Source: Candidatus Poseidoniales archaeon
Lineage (GTDB): Archaea; Thermoplasmatota; Poseidoniia; Poseidoniales; Poseidoniaceae
Direction: 5' to 3'
Assembly (NCBI GenBank): GCA_003602575.1
Contig: QQRY01000047.1
Location: 1 to 35,996, forward strand
Length of the DNA stretch: 35,996 nucleotides
The translations under genes and the position numbers were made by a program. Numbering within the stretch: position 1 is the first letter of the stretch; every line of letters begins with the position of its first letter. Shown here piece after piece: positions 7,492 to 15,873 of this stretch. The notes under the pieces were generated by a model. That model was not told the origin of the DNA. It saw only the letters and a program-made list of their open reading frames with translations, and ran no database searches.

Positions 7492-10400
7492 ATAGATTTA
7501 CTACTGCTGAACAAATAGGACAAACCGTTTTCCTCAGCATCATGTCTTTGACAGTGAATTTAGCAGAACATTCAGTACAACTTACTTCACGCTGAGGGGT
7601 TGGCATTCCAGCAATCGGAGGTAGATTTCCAAGTGGCGGTAATTCTCCGTCGCCTAATGGTGGTAGAGCAGGAAGTGGCGGCAAGTCAAGTTCTGCATCT
7701 AAAGGAGGTAATGTAGCATCTAAAGGTGGTAGATTCGCAACAGGAGGATTAGATAACATTTTTTCCGTGATTTCGGCAATCTCTCTTTGTTGTTTACGCT
7801 TCATTCTACGATCTAGCCGACTATTTCCTTGCCCAGTTTCCACCTTTGACTCTAGAGTTTCAGCAAGTGTTGTCTCTTTTTCTTCTTTCAGTTCATTTTC
7901 AGGCAAAGTCTGAACTGATGATTGAACTACTAATTCTTCTGAGTCTAGATTTATTGCTAATTCACCATCATCTTCTTCGATATCTACCATTAGTTCAACT
8001 GCATCGTCATCCACTTGACTTTGAATGATTAATTCTTCTTCTTTCTCTCGACGGAGAGAACGTACTGAAACTACTAGCCCAGCCAATAACACTACCATGA
8101 CAAATACTGATACTCCAAGTATTATTTGTTGAGTTTGTCTATCGCCTGGCAATGGTGCAAGCAATGAATCAATGAATGACTTCGAGGAATCAGGAACTTC
8201 TTCTGCTTCAAGTGAAGCCAAACTCCGTAGTGAAAGTACTCCACTACTAGATGACAATACTATTATTCCATCTTTATCTAATCCAGCATAACCTAGAACA
8301 AATCCTTCAGAAATCATATTTGACATTGCAAATTCTACTCCATTCCCATTATCGCTTACTGTACCATAACGAGTCATTGGCCCGTAAACATTGATCTCAT
8401 CAAATAGAATGCGGACGTCTTCTCCGTCTGAATTAAGTTGTAAATTACTAGCGCCTTGAGCATCAAAGTATGACGCTTCGTCTACAGACCACGCATTATC
8501 AGTGACCGCGTATGCTATTTTTGAAGATGCCCCGCTACCTTCTATCCAAGAAGCGATTAGAATATCTCTTTCGTTTTCTTGGATAGTCTCTAATTGGGCA
8601 TGACTTGCATCATCGCCAACTGAATATTGGAATGACCATGAAGACATCCATTCTTTCCCATGCGCATACATCAATCCAACTCTTTCTATCCCGGAAACAT
8701 CATCTCTCATTTCTTGGTATAGTATGTGCAGATTCTCATCACCTAGGGAGATAGCTAATGAATCGCCTTCTGATGGTTTGATATCAATATTGTATAGAAC
8801 ATTACTAAGACTCCAAGAACTTTCAACTTGTGGGGAATCAGAAATCATAACGAAAATGGAGGTTGAGTCTTGCCATGAACCTCCTGTGGCTATATCGCGA
8901 TGATATCCTGCAAGAACCATTCTATCGCCATTTTGAGCTAAATCAAGACCCCAATATCTCCCTTCTGAAAGTTTGATTGGAGTCATATGACTTTGAATCG
9001 AAGTTGTTTCTCCTGAACTCGTAATAGAGGTCATAGAAATATCTGTTAAGAAATAACCGGATTGACTTAGTTTATTCTCAGTCCAAGCGGCCTGTACAAG
9101 TCCATCATCTCTCTTCATTACTGCTAATTCACCAGCCCAAGAATCTGCTAGTTTGACTTGACCTGGAACTGACAATGAGTCGGTGATAGTTCTAACATGT
9201 AATTCACCATCCAAAGTAGTGAATAATAATCCACCTTCATCTAAGCCAACAAAATCTAGAATTATTTCATTAGAAATTAAATTTAACCTGACGGGTGAAC
9301 CAATATTTACATTATCAACTACAACGCTAAAGACATATGTACTAAACTCATTTTCAACACCATCGCCTTGTAGTTCTGCTTTAAATTCAGTACTTCCAAG
9401 AATAGAACTTGATTCATTTATCACAAAGGTCACTTCTTCATAACCCGAACTAGATTGCGAGCCTGGTATTTGCATTATCATCTCTTGTCCAACATCGGTC
9501 CATCCGCCATCTCTCATGTACAATTTCATAATTAAATTATTTGCATCGGTTTGTCCCAAATTATCAACTCTCACATTGATGTTGTAAGACATATCAGGTG
9601 CTGGTATTACCGGGAAGGTTTTGACCGCACCAGCCATGAATCTCAGCGTTGGTTCAACCGGTCTTTCAGTAATTTCAAAATTGAATGTATAGGTATTATC
9701 ATCTCTTTGTAAATCTGAATGAGTATTTGATGGATCTATGCTTATCATCACTTCATGAACACCCACTTCTGTCGCCCACCAGTATAGGGTTATTTCTCGA
9801 GAATCTCCTTCCTTGAGTGAACCAATGGTTGCTTCTGATGGATAGATTTCTGAATCACTTCCAGGGGCGTCTAATTTAACAAAAACATCGTTAACATCGA
9901 GGTCACCTACATTGGCAATTGTAAAGTCAATTGTTAATGCAGAACCTGCAACTGCAGATTGCATAGGCAAACCGACTTCATCTTTAATTCCAACAACTCC
10001 CGTAAATATAAAGTCTGGAGCTGCTGGTTGATTGTCAATAGTGAATGTTCTTCTTACGTCATCTGTCTTGAGACCACTTTCATTAACCATCCTAAAACTC
10101 AGTCGAGTCGAACCATCAGGTACTTCTCTTGAATCCCAACTAAAAGACCAATCTTGATTTCCTACTTCTAGCTCTGGTAAACTCATTGCGAATTGCCAAT
10201 CTCCACTGTCTATTTTGAATTCGATATAATCATGTTCAACACCTTCTACGGTACCTGAAAAGTCCACATTGCCCTGAAGAGAAGTACCTACTACTGGGCT
10301 AGCGAGAGTAATTCCCATTCTAGCTAAATTAATTACCCGGAAATCTATAGCCGACTCGGTTTCAGTTTCGGTATCAACTGCTCTAACACTAACAAGAACA

Positions 10401-12469
10401 TAATCTTCATCAAGTTCTATCCATTCAGATTTAATGTTCACATTAAGAGACCATTGATCAATATCTCCACCTGCAATCGTCCATGGTTTGAGTTCCTTGG
10501 TATTTCCAGACTCTAAGTACTGAACGATGTTTACCTGAATTTGATCATATGCGATTCCTTCGGGAACATCTGTAGTCCCAGAGATTGTAACCCTGCTACC
10601 TTCCATCCACCATGAACCATTAGTCGGTTGGGAGATTACGACGTGATCGCCTGAACCATTTCCAGTAGGTGGAGGAACAATAGCCCCTCCCTCCAAGGGT
10701 GTACACGGTTTGTTGAGGGCCATGTCTATTGCGCAGGATGCATCGATTAATCCGAAGCCCCACTTGTCATTCCATCGATTTGAAACTGAGGTTTCTGATG
10801 CCTTATCTTGTTGAATCTCAGAAGAATTACGAATTATATCTCTAATTTCTAAAGCATCTAATGATGGATTTGCTTCAATCACTGTTGCTACCACCCCTGA
10901 AGCGATTGGAGTCGCCATACTAGTTCCATCTTTTTCATCATAATCTGAATTCGCTTCTGGCCTAGGTGCTCCGGGTATTGAAGTGCCTGTAGCAGCAGTA
11001 GCTGAAATTATATTTGAACCAAATGAAGCGATATCTGGTTTTAGTTCATCCCAGTCATCATCATCACCATCGCTTAAACGAGGGCCGTAGTTTGAGTAAC
11101 TTGCTATACCATCATCGGTACGATTAATCGTACCAAAATCACTGGCTGCTGCAACAGATAGTCCATAATCGGCACTTGCTGGAGAAGGGACTCTCTTAGA
11201 GCCATCATTACCCATAGCAATTACACAAACTATATCTTGATCAATTGTTGCATTATTGACTAGTCTTGCTTCTGTTCCAGTCCCATTGTCACCTTCATCG
11301 CCTGGATTTAGTGGAGAAGAAACTGAACCAAATGACATTGAGCCTATTTGAATTCCACTGGCTGAAGAATTGTGCCCCCAATCCTTATTGGCATTATTTA
11401 TCATCCATTGAATCCCGTTTAGCGAGTATTGTGAGTTTGTACCGCCTGCATCAGTTAGGACTTTGATATCGACAAGATAAGCCCCCGGCGCAGTTCCAGT
11501 ATGTACTCTTGAGGAATCTCCTGTACCTAATGCTGAACCGGCAACGTGAGTTCCATGGCCCTGCCCATCATCTGGATCTTGTGTTCCATCAGGATTAGAT
11601 GCCGTTGACGTTGCATCATAACCTCCAACCCATTTGTGGTCATCATATGAAGTTGGGTCATCCACCACTGGATCATCATCAATATCATCGAAATCATTCA
11701 GAGAACGATGCTCGTTATCAACACCTGTGTCTAAAATAGCAATTACGACCCCATCGCCTGTATAATCACGTTCATATGCAGTAGCGGTATAGACATCGGA
11801 TGGATATGATCTGGTGGCCTTTGAAGCGATATTATTGAAAGGAATCATTACATTCTGCATCTCGATGACAACTACTCCTTCAAGATGATAAATATCCATT
11901 AATGCACTCACTGGGACTTTGTCAACAACTATTGAATCAACACTATCTAATGTTTGAAACCAAGCATCATTTTCTTGCCCAATCCATGAATGGCTTCTTA
12001 GAATCTGTTCTAATTTTTGCTCTTCTTCTTGCCCGGGATGCCAGGCATAATCAACTACAATAGCAACAGTTTTTCGTCCATCTTCACCGATTATTGCTGT
12101 AGGTGATATCGATTCCTGCCCTGCTAAAACTCTCTGTAGCCTATCATCCATTCCATTCCAATCTAAATCTGGACCGTATGAAAGCCACCATTCATTCTTT
12201 TCAGAGGCAGGTTGTGTGGTTCGTAAATCTGTTCTAAGTGGTCTCTCACAAAGTTCATCTCCGCACATCAATGGAGGTAAACCTTCAACCAATATCGGGC
12301 TTTCATGAGTCACTGGGGCAACTTGTACTACTTGTTCATTGGAGTTGGCATTAACTCCAAATGAGGACATATCAGATACTAAAAAAATCATCACGATTAG
12401 CAATGCAGTGCGTTGCATTTTCGCGCCGTTGATCATACGAGTCATTTCCTTCCCCATTGCGTGGAGCAT
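7490..12469 (-). CDS. Giant membrane-anchored subtilisin-like protease (S8) with CARDB-type repeats and cytoplasmic zinc ribbon
   Basis: The 1659-residue precursor starts with a signal peptide (TALLIVMIFLVSDM near 21-34) and a propeptide-like stretch (about 130-210). The S8 domain has Asp247 (ILDTGVD), His305 (GHGTHVAG), oxyanion Asn421 (MGNDGS) and Ser517 (GTSMATPIASG), so the triad is intact. Beyond about 610 come Ig/CARDB-like modules and a region with repeated strand patterns, perhaps a beta-propeller. One span lies near 1443-1470 (IILGVSVFVMVVLLAGLVV). The cytoplasmic tail has an acidic segment, proline-rich LPPL repeats and a terminal zinc ribbon (CTEC then CPIC). The start is uncertain: M1, M5, M9, M12 and M18 are all in frame before the signal peptide. 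It lies between rhomboid and glmS. Confidence 0.92.
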   Translation of the reverse strand: MLHAMGKEMTRMINGAKMQRTALLIVMIFLVSDMSSFGVNANSNEQVVQVAPVTHESPILVEGLPPLMCGDELCERPLRTDLRTTQPASEKNEWWLSYGPDLDWNGMDDRLQRVLAGQESISPTAIIGEDGRKTVAIVVDYAWHPGQEEEQKLEQILRSHSWIGQENDAWFQTLDSVDSIVVDKVPVSALMDIYHLEGVVVIEMQNVMIPFNNIASKATRSYPSDVYTATAYERDYTGDGVVIAILDTGVDNEHRSLNDFDDIDDDPVVDDPTSYDDHKWVGGYDATSTASNPDGTQDPDDGQGHGTHVAGSALGTGDSSRVHTGTAPGAYLVDIKVLTDAGGTNSQYSLNGIQWMINNANKDWGHNSSASGIQIGSMSFGSVSSPLNPGDEGDNGTGTEARLVNNATIDQDIVCVIAMGNDGSKRVPSPASADYGLSVAAASDFGTINRTDDGIASYSNYGPRLSDGDDDDWDELKPDIASFGSNIISATAATGTSIPGAPRPEANSDYDEKDGTSMATPIASGVVATVIEANPSLDALEIRDIIRNSSEIQQDKASETSVSNRWNDKWGFGLIDASCAIDMALNKPCTPLEGGAIVPPPTGNGSGDHVVISQPTNGSWWMEGSRVTISGTTDVPEGIAYDQIQVNIVQYLESGNTKELKPWTIAGGDIDQWSLNVNIKSEWIELDEDYVLVSVRAVDTETETESAIDFRVINLARMGITLASPVVGTSLQGNVDFSGTVEGVEHDYIEFKIDSGDWQFAMSLPELEVGNQDWSFSWDSREVPDGSTRLSFRMVNESGLKTDDVRRTFTIDNQPAAPDFIFTGVVGIKDEVGLPMQSAVAGSALTIDFTIANVGDLDVNDVFVKLDAPGSDSEIYPSEATIGSLKEGDSREITLYWWATEVGVHEVMISIDPSNTHSDLQRDDNTYTFNFEITERPVEPTLRFMAGAVKTFPVIPAPDMSYNINVRVDNLGQTDANNLIMKLYMRDGGWTDVGQEMIMQIPGSQSSSGYEEVTFVINESSSILGSTEFKAELQGDGVENEFSTYVFSVVVDNVNIGSPVRLNLISNEIILDFVGLDEGGLLFTTLDGELHVRTITDSLSVPGQVKLADSWAGELAVMKRDDGLVQAAWTENKLSQSGYFLTDISMTSITSSGETTSIQSHMTPIKLSEGRYWGLDLAQNGDRMVLAGYHRDIATGGSWQDSTSIFVMISDSPQVESSWSLSNVLYNIDIKPSEGDSLAISLGDENLHILYQEMRDDVSGIERVGLMYAHGKEWMSSWSFQYSVGDDASHAQLETIQENERDILIASWIEGSGASSKIAYAVTDNAWSVDEASYFDAQGASNLQLNSDGEDVRILFDEINVYGPMTRYGTVSDNGNGVEFAMSNMISEGFVLGYAGLDKDGIIVLSSSSGVLSLRSLASLEAEEVPDSSKSFIDSLLAPLPGDRQTQQIILGVSVFVMVVLLAGLVVSVRSLRREKEEELIIQSQVDDDAVELMVDIEEDDGELAINLDSEELVVQSSVQTLPENELKEEKETTLAETLESKVETGQGNSRLDRRMKRKQQREIAEITEKMLSNPPVANLPPLDATLPPLDAELDLPPLPALPPLGDGELPPLGNLPPIAGMPTPQREVSCTECSAKFTVKDMMLRKTVCPICSAVVNL

Positions 12470-12504
12470 GGTTCATGCTTTGAGGGTATCCTTTGAATGT
12501 TCAC

Positions 12505-12530
12505 TCCCCAGCCCCTTTAGGGGCTTGGGA
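12505..12530 (-). promoter_or_regulatory. Strong hairpin between rhomboid and subtilase genes
   Basis: Arms 12505-12515 (TCCCCAGCCCC) and 12520-12530 (GGGGCTTGGGA) pair over 11 positions with one mismatch around a TTTA loop. It is the most GC-rich structure in the 73-base gap. No T-run follows it on the minus strand, so it looks more like an mRNA processing or translation-control element than a simple terminator. Confidence 0.5.
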
Positions 12531-12542
12531 GATTATTTCAAT

Positions 12543-13583
12543 TCAAGGCCAATTGAAATGTTCAGGTTCTCTCGAACACTGCATATGAGGGCCATCAAAT
12601 CGTTCGATAACCGCTATCTTGTTACCACATACCGGACATGTCGATCTATCAGCGATATGCTCCATCCAAGCAATACGAGTTTCTGGTTCATCACTTGAAT
12701 CTAATAGGCTTTGCATGGCCTCTCTAAGGTTCTTTGGAATTTCAAAACCTCTTGAAGACCAAGGGTCTTCAACCGAATCTAATTTTTTCATAGATTTCTT
12801 CATTCGCCTTTGCTTAGCAAAAACTTCTGGAGATGACGAGGGACCTCCGTCTTCAACACCGAGCGGAGTTGGCCCCCCTCTAGCTATTAGAGGTAGCATA
12901 ACATATGATAGAACAAATCCTCCTAAATGAGCCATGTGAGCAACGTCGCTTGGTCGAGATAAACCATAACTAGAATATGCTCTAAAAACTTCTATTGCGA
13001 AGTAGAACAAAGCAAGATAGATTACTGGCCATTTCCTAATAAGAATTAGAGGGAATGGTATTTCATCCTTGGGCCATCCAGCAAGGTAGGCTCCAAATAA
13101 TCCAAACGCTGCACCTGAGGCGCCCAATGCTGGAGTTGTAGAGTCGATATTAAACAGGAACCAAGCGAAAGACCCCCCAAATAATCCTATCAAGTATATT
13201 GCTGCAAATCGTTTCATTCCTAATCGCTGCTCTAAAGGAATCCCAACTAGAGAAATTACCAGAATATTACCCAAAACGTGCGTAGCATCAAATTGACTGT
13301 GAAGAAAACCCGCTGAGAAAAAAGTAATCCATCCCGAAGGCTCTCCCGCTCTTGCCGGAATCATCCATAGGTCGCTCCATAACCAATCATTTACCCAACC
13401 TTGGTTGGCAAATAAAGTCCATATTACTTGGACTAAATAACCAAGCAACAAACAAACTGTGATTGACAAAGCAATCGATGTTTTATTCCTTACAGAGTAG
13501 ACTAAAGGCCAGATTATGACACCGAGCCAAACGAAAAAAAGCGCCCACTCAACTCCTCCAAATGAGTGGATTTGTGCGGCCAT
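12543..13583 (-). CDS. Rhomboid-family intramembrane serine protease with C-terminal zinc ribbon
   Basis: The 346-residue protein has the rhomboid core. FLHSQFDATHVLGNI (93-107) is the H-x6-H-x3-N element of span 2, GASGAAFG carries Ser156, and HMAHLGGF carries the catalytic His219. An extra hydrophobic N-terminal segment precedes the core. After the last span, residues about 236-310 are charged and basic. The end has a zinc-ribbon-like CPVCGNKI with a later cysteine (MQCSREPEH), which would face the cytoplasm. Rhomboids cleave transmembrane segments, and single-span surface proteins such as the neighbouring subtilase are plausible substrates by inference. It is the first gene of the run rhomboid, subtilase, glmS and is divergent from the ccm genes. 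Confidence 0.92.
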   Translation of the reverse strand: MAAQIHSFGGVEWALFFVWLGVIIWPLVYSVRNKTSIALSITVCLLLGYLVQVIWTLFANQGWVNDWLWSDLWMIPARAGEPSGWITFFSAGFLHSQFDATHVLGNILVISLVGIPLEQRLGMKRFAAIYLIGLFGGSFAWFLFNIDSTTPALGASGAAFGLFGAYLAGWPKDEIPFPLILIRKWPVIYLALFYFAIEVFRAYSSYGLSRPSDVAHMAHLGGFVLSYVMLPLIARGGPTPLGVEDGGPSSSPEVFAKQRRMKKSMKKLDSVEDPWSSRGFEIPKNLREAMQSLLDSSDEPETRIAWMEHIADRSTCPVCGNKIAVIERFDGPHMQCSREPEHFNWP

Positions 13584-13645
13584 GACAATGCTTTGAGGCT
13601 TTCACTTTTGAACTACCGCAAAAATTGAGTGTTGGGCAAGCATTC

Positions 13646-13669
13646 ATTGCCGGAACTCTCGTCGGCAAT
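13646..13669 (+). promoter_or_regulatory. Inverted repeat abutting the ccmAB start
   Basis: ATTGCCG (13646-13652) and CGGCAAT (13663-13669) form a perfect 7-bp inverted repeat with a 10-base spacer, ending two bases before the ATG at 13672. It could be an operator overlapping the transcription start, or an mRNA hairpin hiding the start codon. No Shine-Dalgarno sequence is visible. Confidence 0.4.
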
Positions 13670-13671
13670 AC

Positions 13672-14889
13672 ATGGCAGATACCCTGCTTGAACTCGATGG
13701 AGTCACAGTACGCCGGGGTATCGACATCGTGCTATCAAATTTTGACCTTTCACTTGATGGGGGCCAATGTACTATTTTACATGGAGAAAATGGTTCGGGC
13801 AAATCAACAGTGATCGAAGCATCCGCCAGACTATTACCTTTGGAGAAGGGAGAAGTTCGCCATCATTCAATTATGGTTCATGACCATGAAGGGAGAAGAA
13901 AAACTCCTAAGTTTCCATTTGGATTAACTCTTCAATCAAATGGTCTTGTACCCAGCCAAACAATCCAGAAGCACCTCGAAACTGTATGCGCATTATCTCA
14001 ATCGAATTGTGATTTAACCCCGATTTTAGAGAGTTATGGCCTGTCTCATCGCCGCCATGATAAAATTGCACATCTATCAGGAGGTCAGCAGAGGAAGGTT
14101 TCAGTGATTTCAGGATTGATTCCTGCGATGTTGAGCGAAAAGCCGAGGCTTATTCTACTGGACGAGCCTGATTCTGGGCTTGATGATTCATCCATTGAGA
14201 CCCTGAAAACTCACATAAATCAACTCAGAAGTGCAGGTCATGCAATATTGATTGCAACTCATGATGAGCGACTATTTGACTGTGCCACATCTCTTCATGA
14301 CCTCACAAATGAAAAACAAAATGAACCTACTTCATCCGAAGCTTGGGAGAATATTGGCACTGAGGCAAATAATACATTTCTGACTACTAAGATGGGATGG
14401 AAATATAATGCTTCCACATTGATTTCTATTCAAAGAAATTGGCTAGCATCTCTAATTGTCATTGGAGCATTGCTGACACTAGTAGAGCCCCTATCGATTG
14501 AAGATCAAGATGTTTTATTGATGGGTTTTGTACTCGCACCTGCATTCACAATTGGGCTGGTAGGAGATTCAGTAACTTCAATGCTTAAAGAACAAAGAGC
14601 AATTGATTGGTGGAGAGCACAAGTCAATTCGATTCCTAATTCCAATATTGAATCCTTCCTTAGCGGAATTATCTTGACTATGTTCTCAATGCAGTTATTC
14701 TTGCAAGAATTTGATTGGAGAATAGTTTTCATTGGGGGGTTAGTTGGTTTTGCTACTACATTCTGCCTGCGCTTCTTACAGTTGAGTACAATGAGACTAG
14801 CCCGAACAAATGCAGTCTTCATCAGACTATTGACTCCAATTCTTATTCTACCATGGGCAATGATTGTAGAATACTGCGTGATGCTTTGA
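13672..14889 (+). CDS. Fused heme exporter CcmA-CcmB (ATPase plus permease)
   Basis: Residues 1-210 are an ABC ATPase of CcmA type: Walker A GENGSGKST (38-46), signature LSGGQQRKVS (135-144), Walker B LILLDEPDSGLDD (160-172) and H-loop ATHDE (195-199). Residues about 245-405 contain roughly five hydrophobic spans and follow the CcmB pattern: a lead-in helix (STLISIQRNWLAS), a charged loop with LKEQRAIDWWRAQ where CcmB has its dosage-of-residues loop before the third span, and a final LLTPILILPWAMIV resembling the CcmB LPLTIPLLIF span. The last CcmB span appears missing. CcmAB normally power release of holo-CcmE during cytochrome c maturation. The ccmC gene directly downstream supports the call. 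Confidence 0.72.
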   Translation: MADTLLELDGVTVRRGIDIVLSNFDLSLDGGQCTILHGENGSGKSTVIEASARLLPLEKGEVRHHSIMVHDHEGRRKTPKFPFGLTLQSNGLVPSQTIQKHLETVCALSQSNCDLTPILESYGLSHRRHDKIAHLSGGQQRKVSVISGLIPAMLSEKPRLILLDEPDSGLDDSSIETLKTHINQLRSAGHAILIATHDERLFDCATSLHDLTNEKQNEPTSSEAWENIGTEANNTFLTTKMGWKYNASTLISIQRNWLASLIVIGALLTLVEPLSIEDQDVLLMGFVLAPAFTIGLVGDSVTSMLKEQRAIDWWRAQVNSIPNSNIESFLSGIILTMFSMQLFLQEFDWRIVFIGGLVGFATTFCLRFLQLSTMRLARTNAVFIRLLTPILILPWAMIVEYCVML

Positions 14890-14942
14890 TTTGATGAATT
14901 TTCAAGGTGCAAGTTGAAAAGGTATGCCATAGACGAAAGCCC

Positions 14943-15644
14943 ATGCGAGTGCGCCATGGTGAAGTTTTACTCGCATCCGGTTTCGCAGGCATAATGATTA
15001 CACTATTTCTTGCCTTGAAATGGGCGCCGAGTGTTTCTATCGACGCTTTCGCATCTCCAGCTGCTCAACGAATTTTCTATTGGCATGTCCCATCAGCTTG
15101 GGCTGCTTTCATAGCATTCAGCATACTATTTTTAGGATCTGCGCTATGGGTTTTCAAAAGAAGCGCATTTGGTTGGAGATTACATGTTGCTGGTTCTGAA
15201 GCAAGTCTTGCTTGTGGCTTGATGGCTGTTTGGTCTGGATGTGTGTGGGGTGCTGCAGAATGGGGAACTCCATGGGATTGGACAGATGTAAGATTAAACA
15301 CATTTGGATTGTTAACATTACTAGCTTTATTCTTGGTTCTTGGTCGACAAAGTCAGCCTGATGGAGTGGAGACAAGAGATACCTTTTCCACTTTCGGACT
15401 ATATGGATTTGTCCTAGTTCCAATAACTTATATCGCTACAAGAATTTGGCAAATTCGCCATCCTGGTCCTGTTATTGGCGGTGGTGAAGAAAGTTCTCTT
15501 TCTTCTGATATGGGCCTAGTTCTACTTCTTGGTGCAATTTCATTTACAATTCTAATCGCAGGACATATGGTTATGTCAGCTCGTATTACCGAGTATGAAC
15601 AAAGGTTAGAGAGACTACAAAATAAGGTCGATGGGCGGATTTGA
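14943..15644 (+). CDS. ccmC: Heme exporter protein CcmC
   Basis: The 233-residue product has six hydrophobic spans and CcmC hallmarks: FYWHVPSAWAAF with His48, the tryptophan-rich heme-handling segment VWGAAEWGTPWDWTDVR (101-117), and IRHPGP with His173. CcmC takes heme and delivers it to the chaperone CcmE on the extracytoplasmic face. The ATG at 14943 is chosen over an in-frame GTG at 14907 because it fits the usual CcmC N-terminus. It lies 53 bases after ccmAB and overlaps the ccmD-like ORF. No CcmE, CcmF or CcmH gene is present in the window, so the rest of system I must lie elsewhere or differ. Confidence 0.92.
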   Translation: MRVRHGEVLLASGFAGIMITLFLALKWAPSVSIDAFASPAAQRIFYWHVPSAWAAFIAFSILFLGSALWVFKRSAFGWRLHVAGSEASLACGLMAVWSGCVWGAAEWGTPWDWTDVRLNTFGLLTLLALFLVLGRQSQPDGVETRDTFSTFGLYGFVLVPITYIATRIWQIRHPGPVIGGGEESSLSSDMGLVLLLGAISFTILIAGHMVMSARITEYEQRLERLQNKVDGRI

Positions 15645-15837
15645 AATGGAAGGAATGACATACTTGGCAATAGCATACTTAGGAATGATTCTAGGTCTGG
15701 GTATTTGGACTTGGACGGTTGTAACAAGAAGTAGAAATCTACAATTGCGTATCAAAGCGCTAGAAGATAGTCTGGGATTAGGAGAATTTGAATCAGATAT
15801 TATCACTTCAGAAGTCAATGAAAGCGATAAAAAGTAA
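15631..15837 (+). CDS. CcmD-like small membrane protein
   Basis: The 68-residue product has a single span (YLAIAYLGMILGLGIWTWTVV) followed by a basic helix (TRSRNLQLRIKALE) and an acidic tail. This is the topology and size of CcmD, the adaptor that releases holo-CcmE from CcmABC. The sequence is too short for a firm family match, so the call leans on position straight after ccmC. The ATG at 15631 overlaps ccmC by 14 bases; the next ATG at 15646 is also possible. Confidence 0.6.
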   Translation: MGGFEMEGMTYLAIAYLGMILGLGIWTWTVVTRSRNLQLRIKALEDSLGLGEFESDIITSEVNESDKK

Positions 15838-15873
15838 GCCACAGGTTCAAGTCAATGATTTTACTCCCGCGTC

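Noticed and set aside
12339-12698. 119-residue plus-strand ORF spanning the rhomboid/subtilase gap
   Set aside because: It overlaps the start of the subtilase and the end of the rhomboid gene on the opposite strand, has no family motif and no Shine-Dalgarno or TATA signal.
14907-14942. GTG start extending CcmC by 12 residues
   Set aside because: The extension is charged and unlike CcmC N-termini; ATG 14943 fits better.
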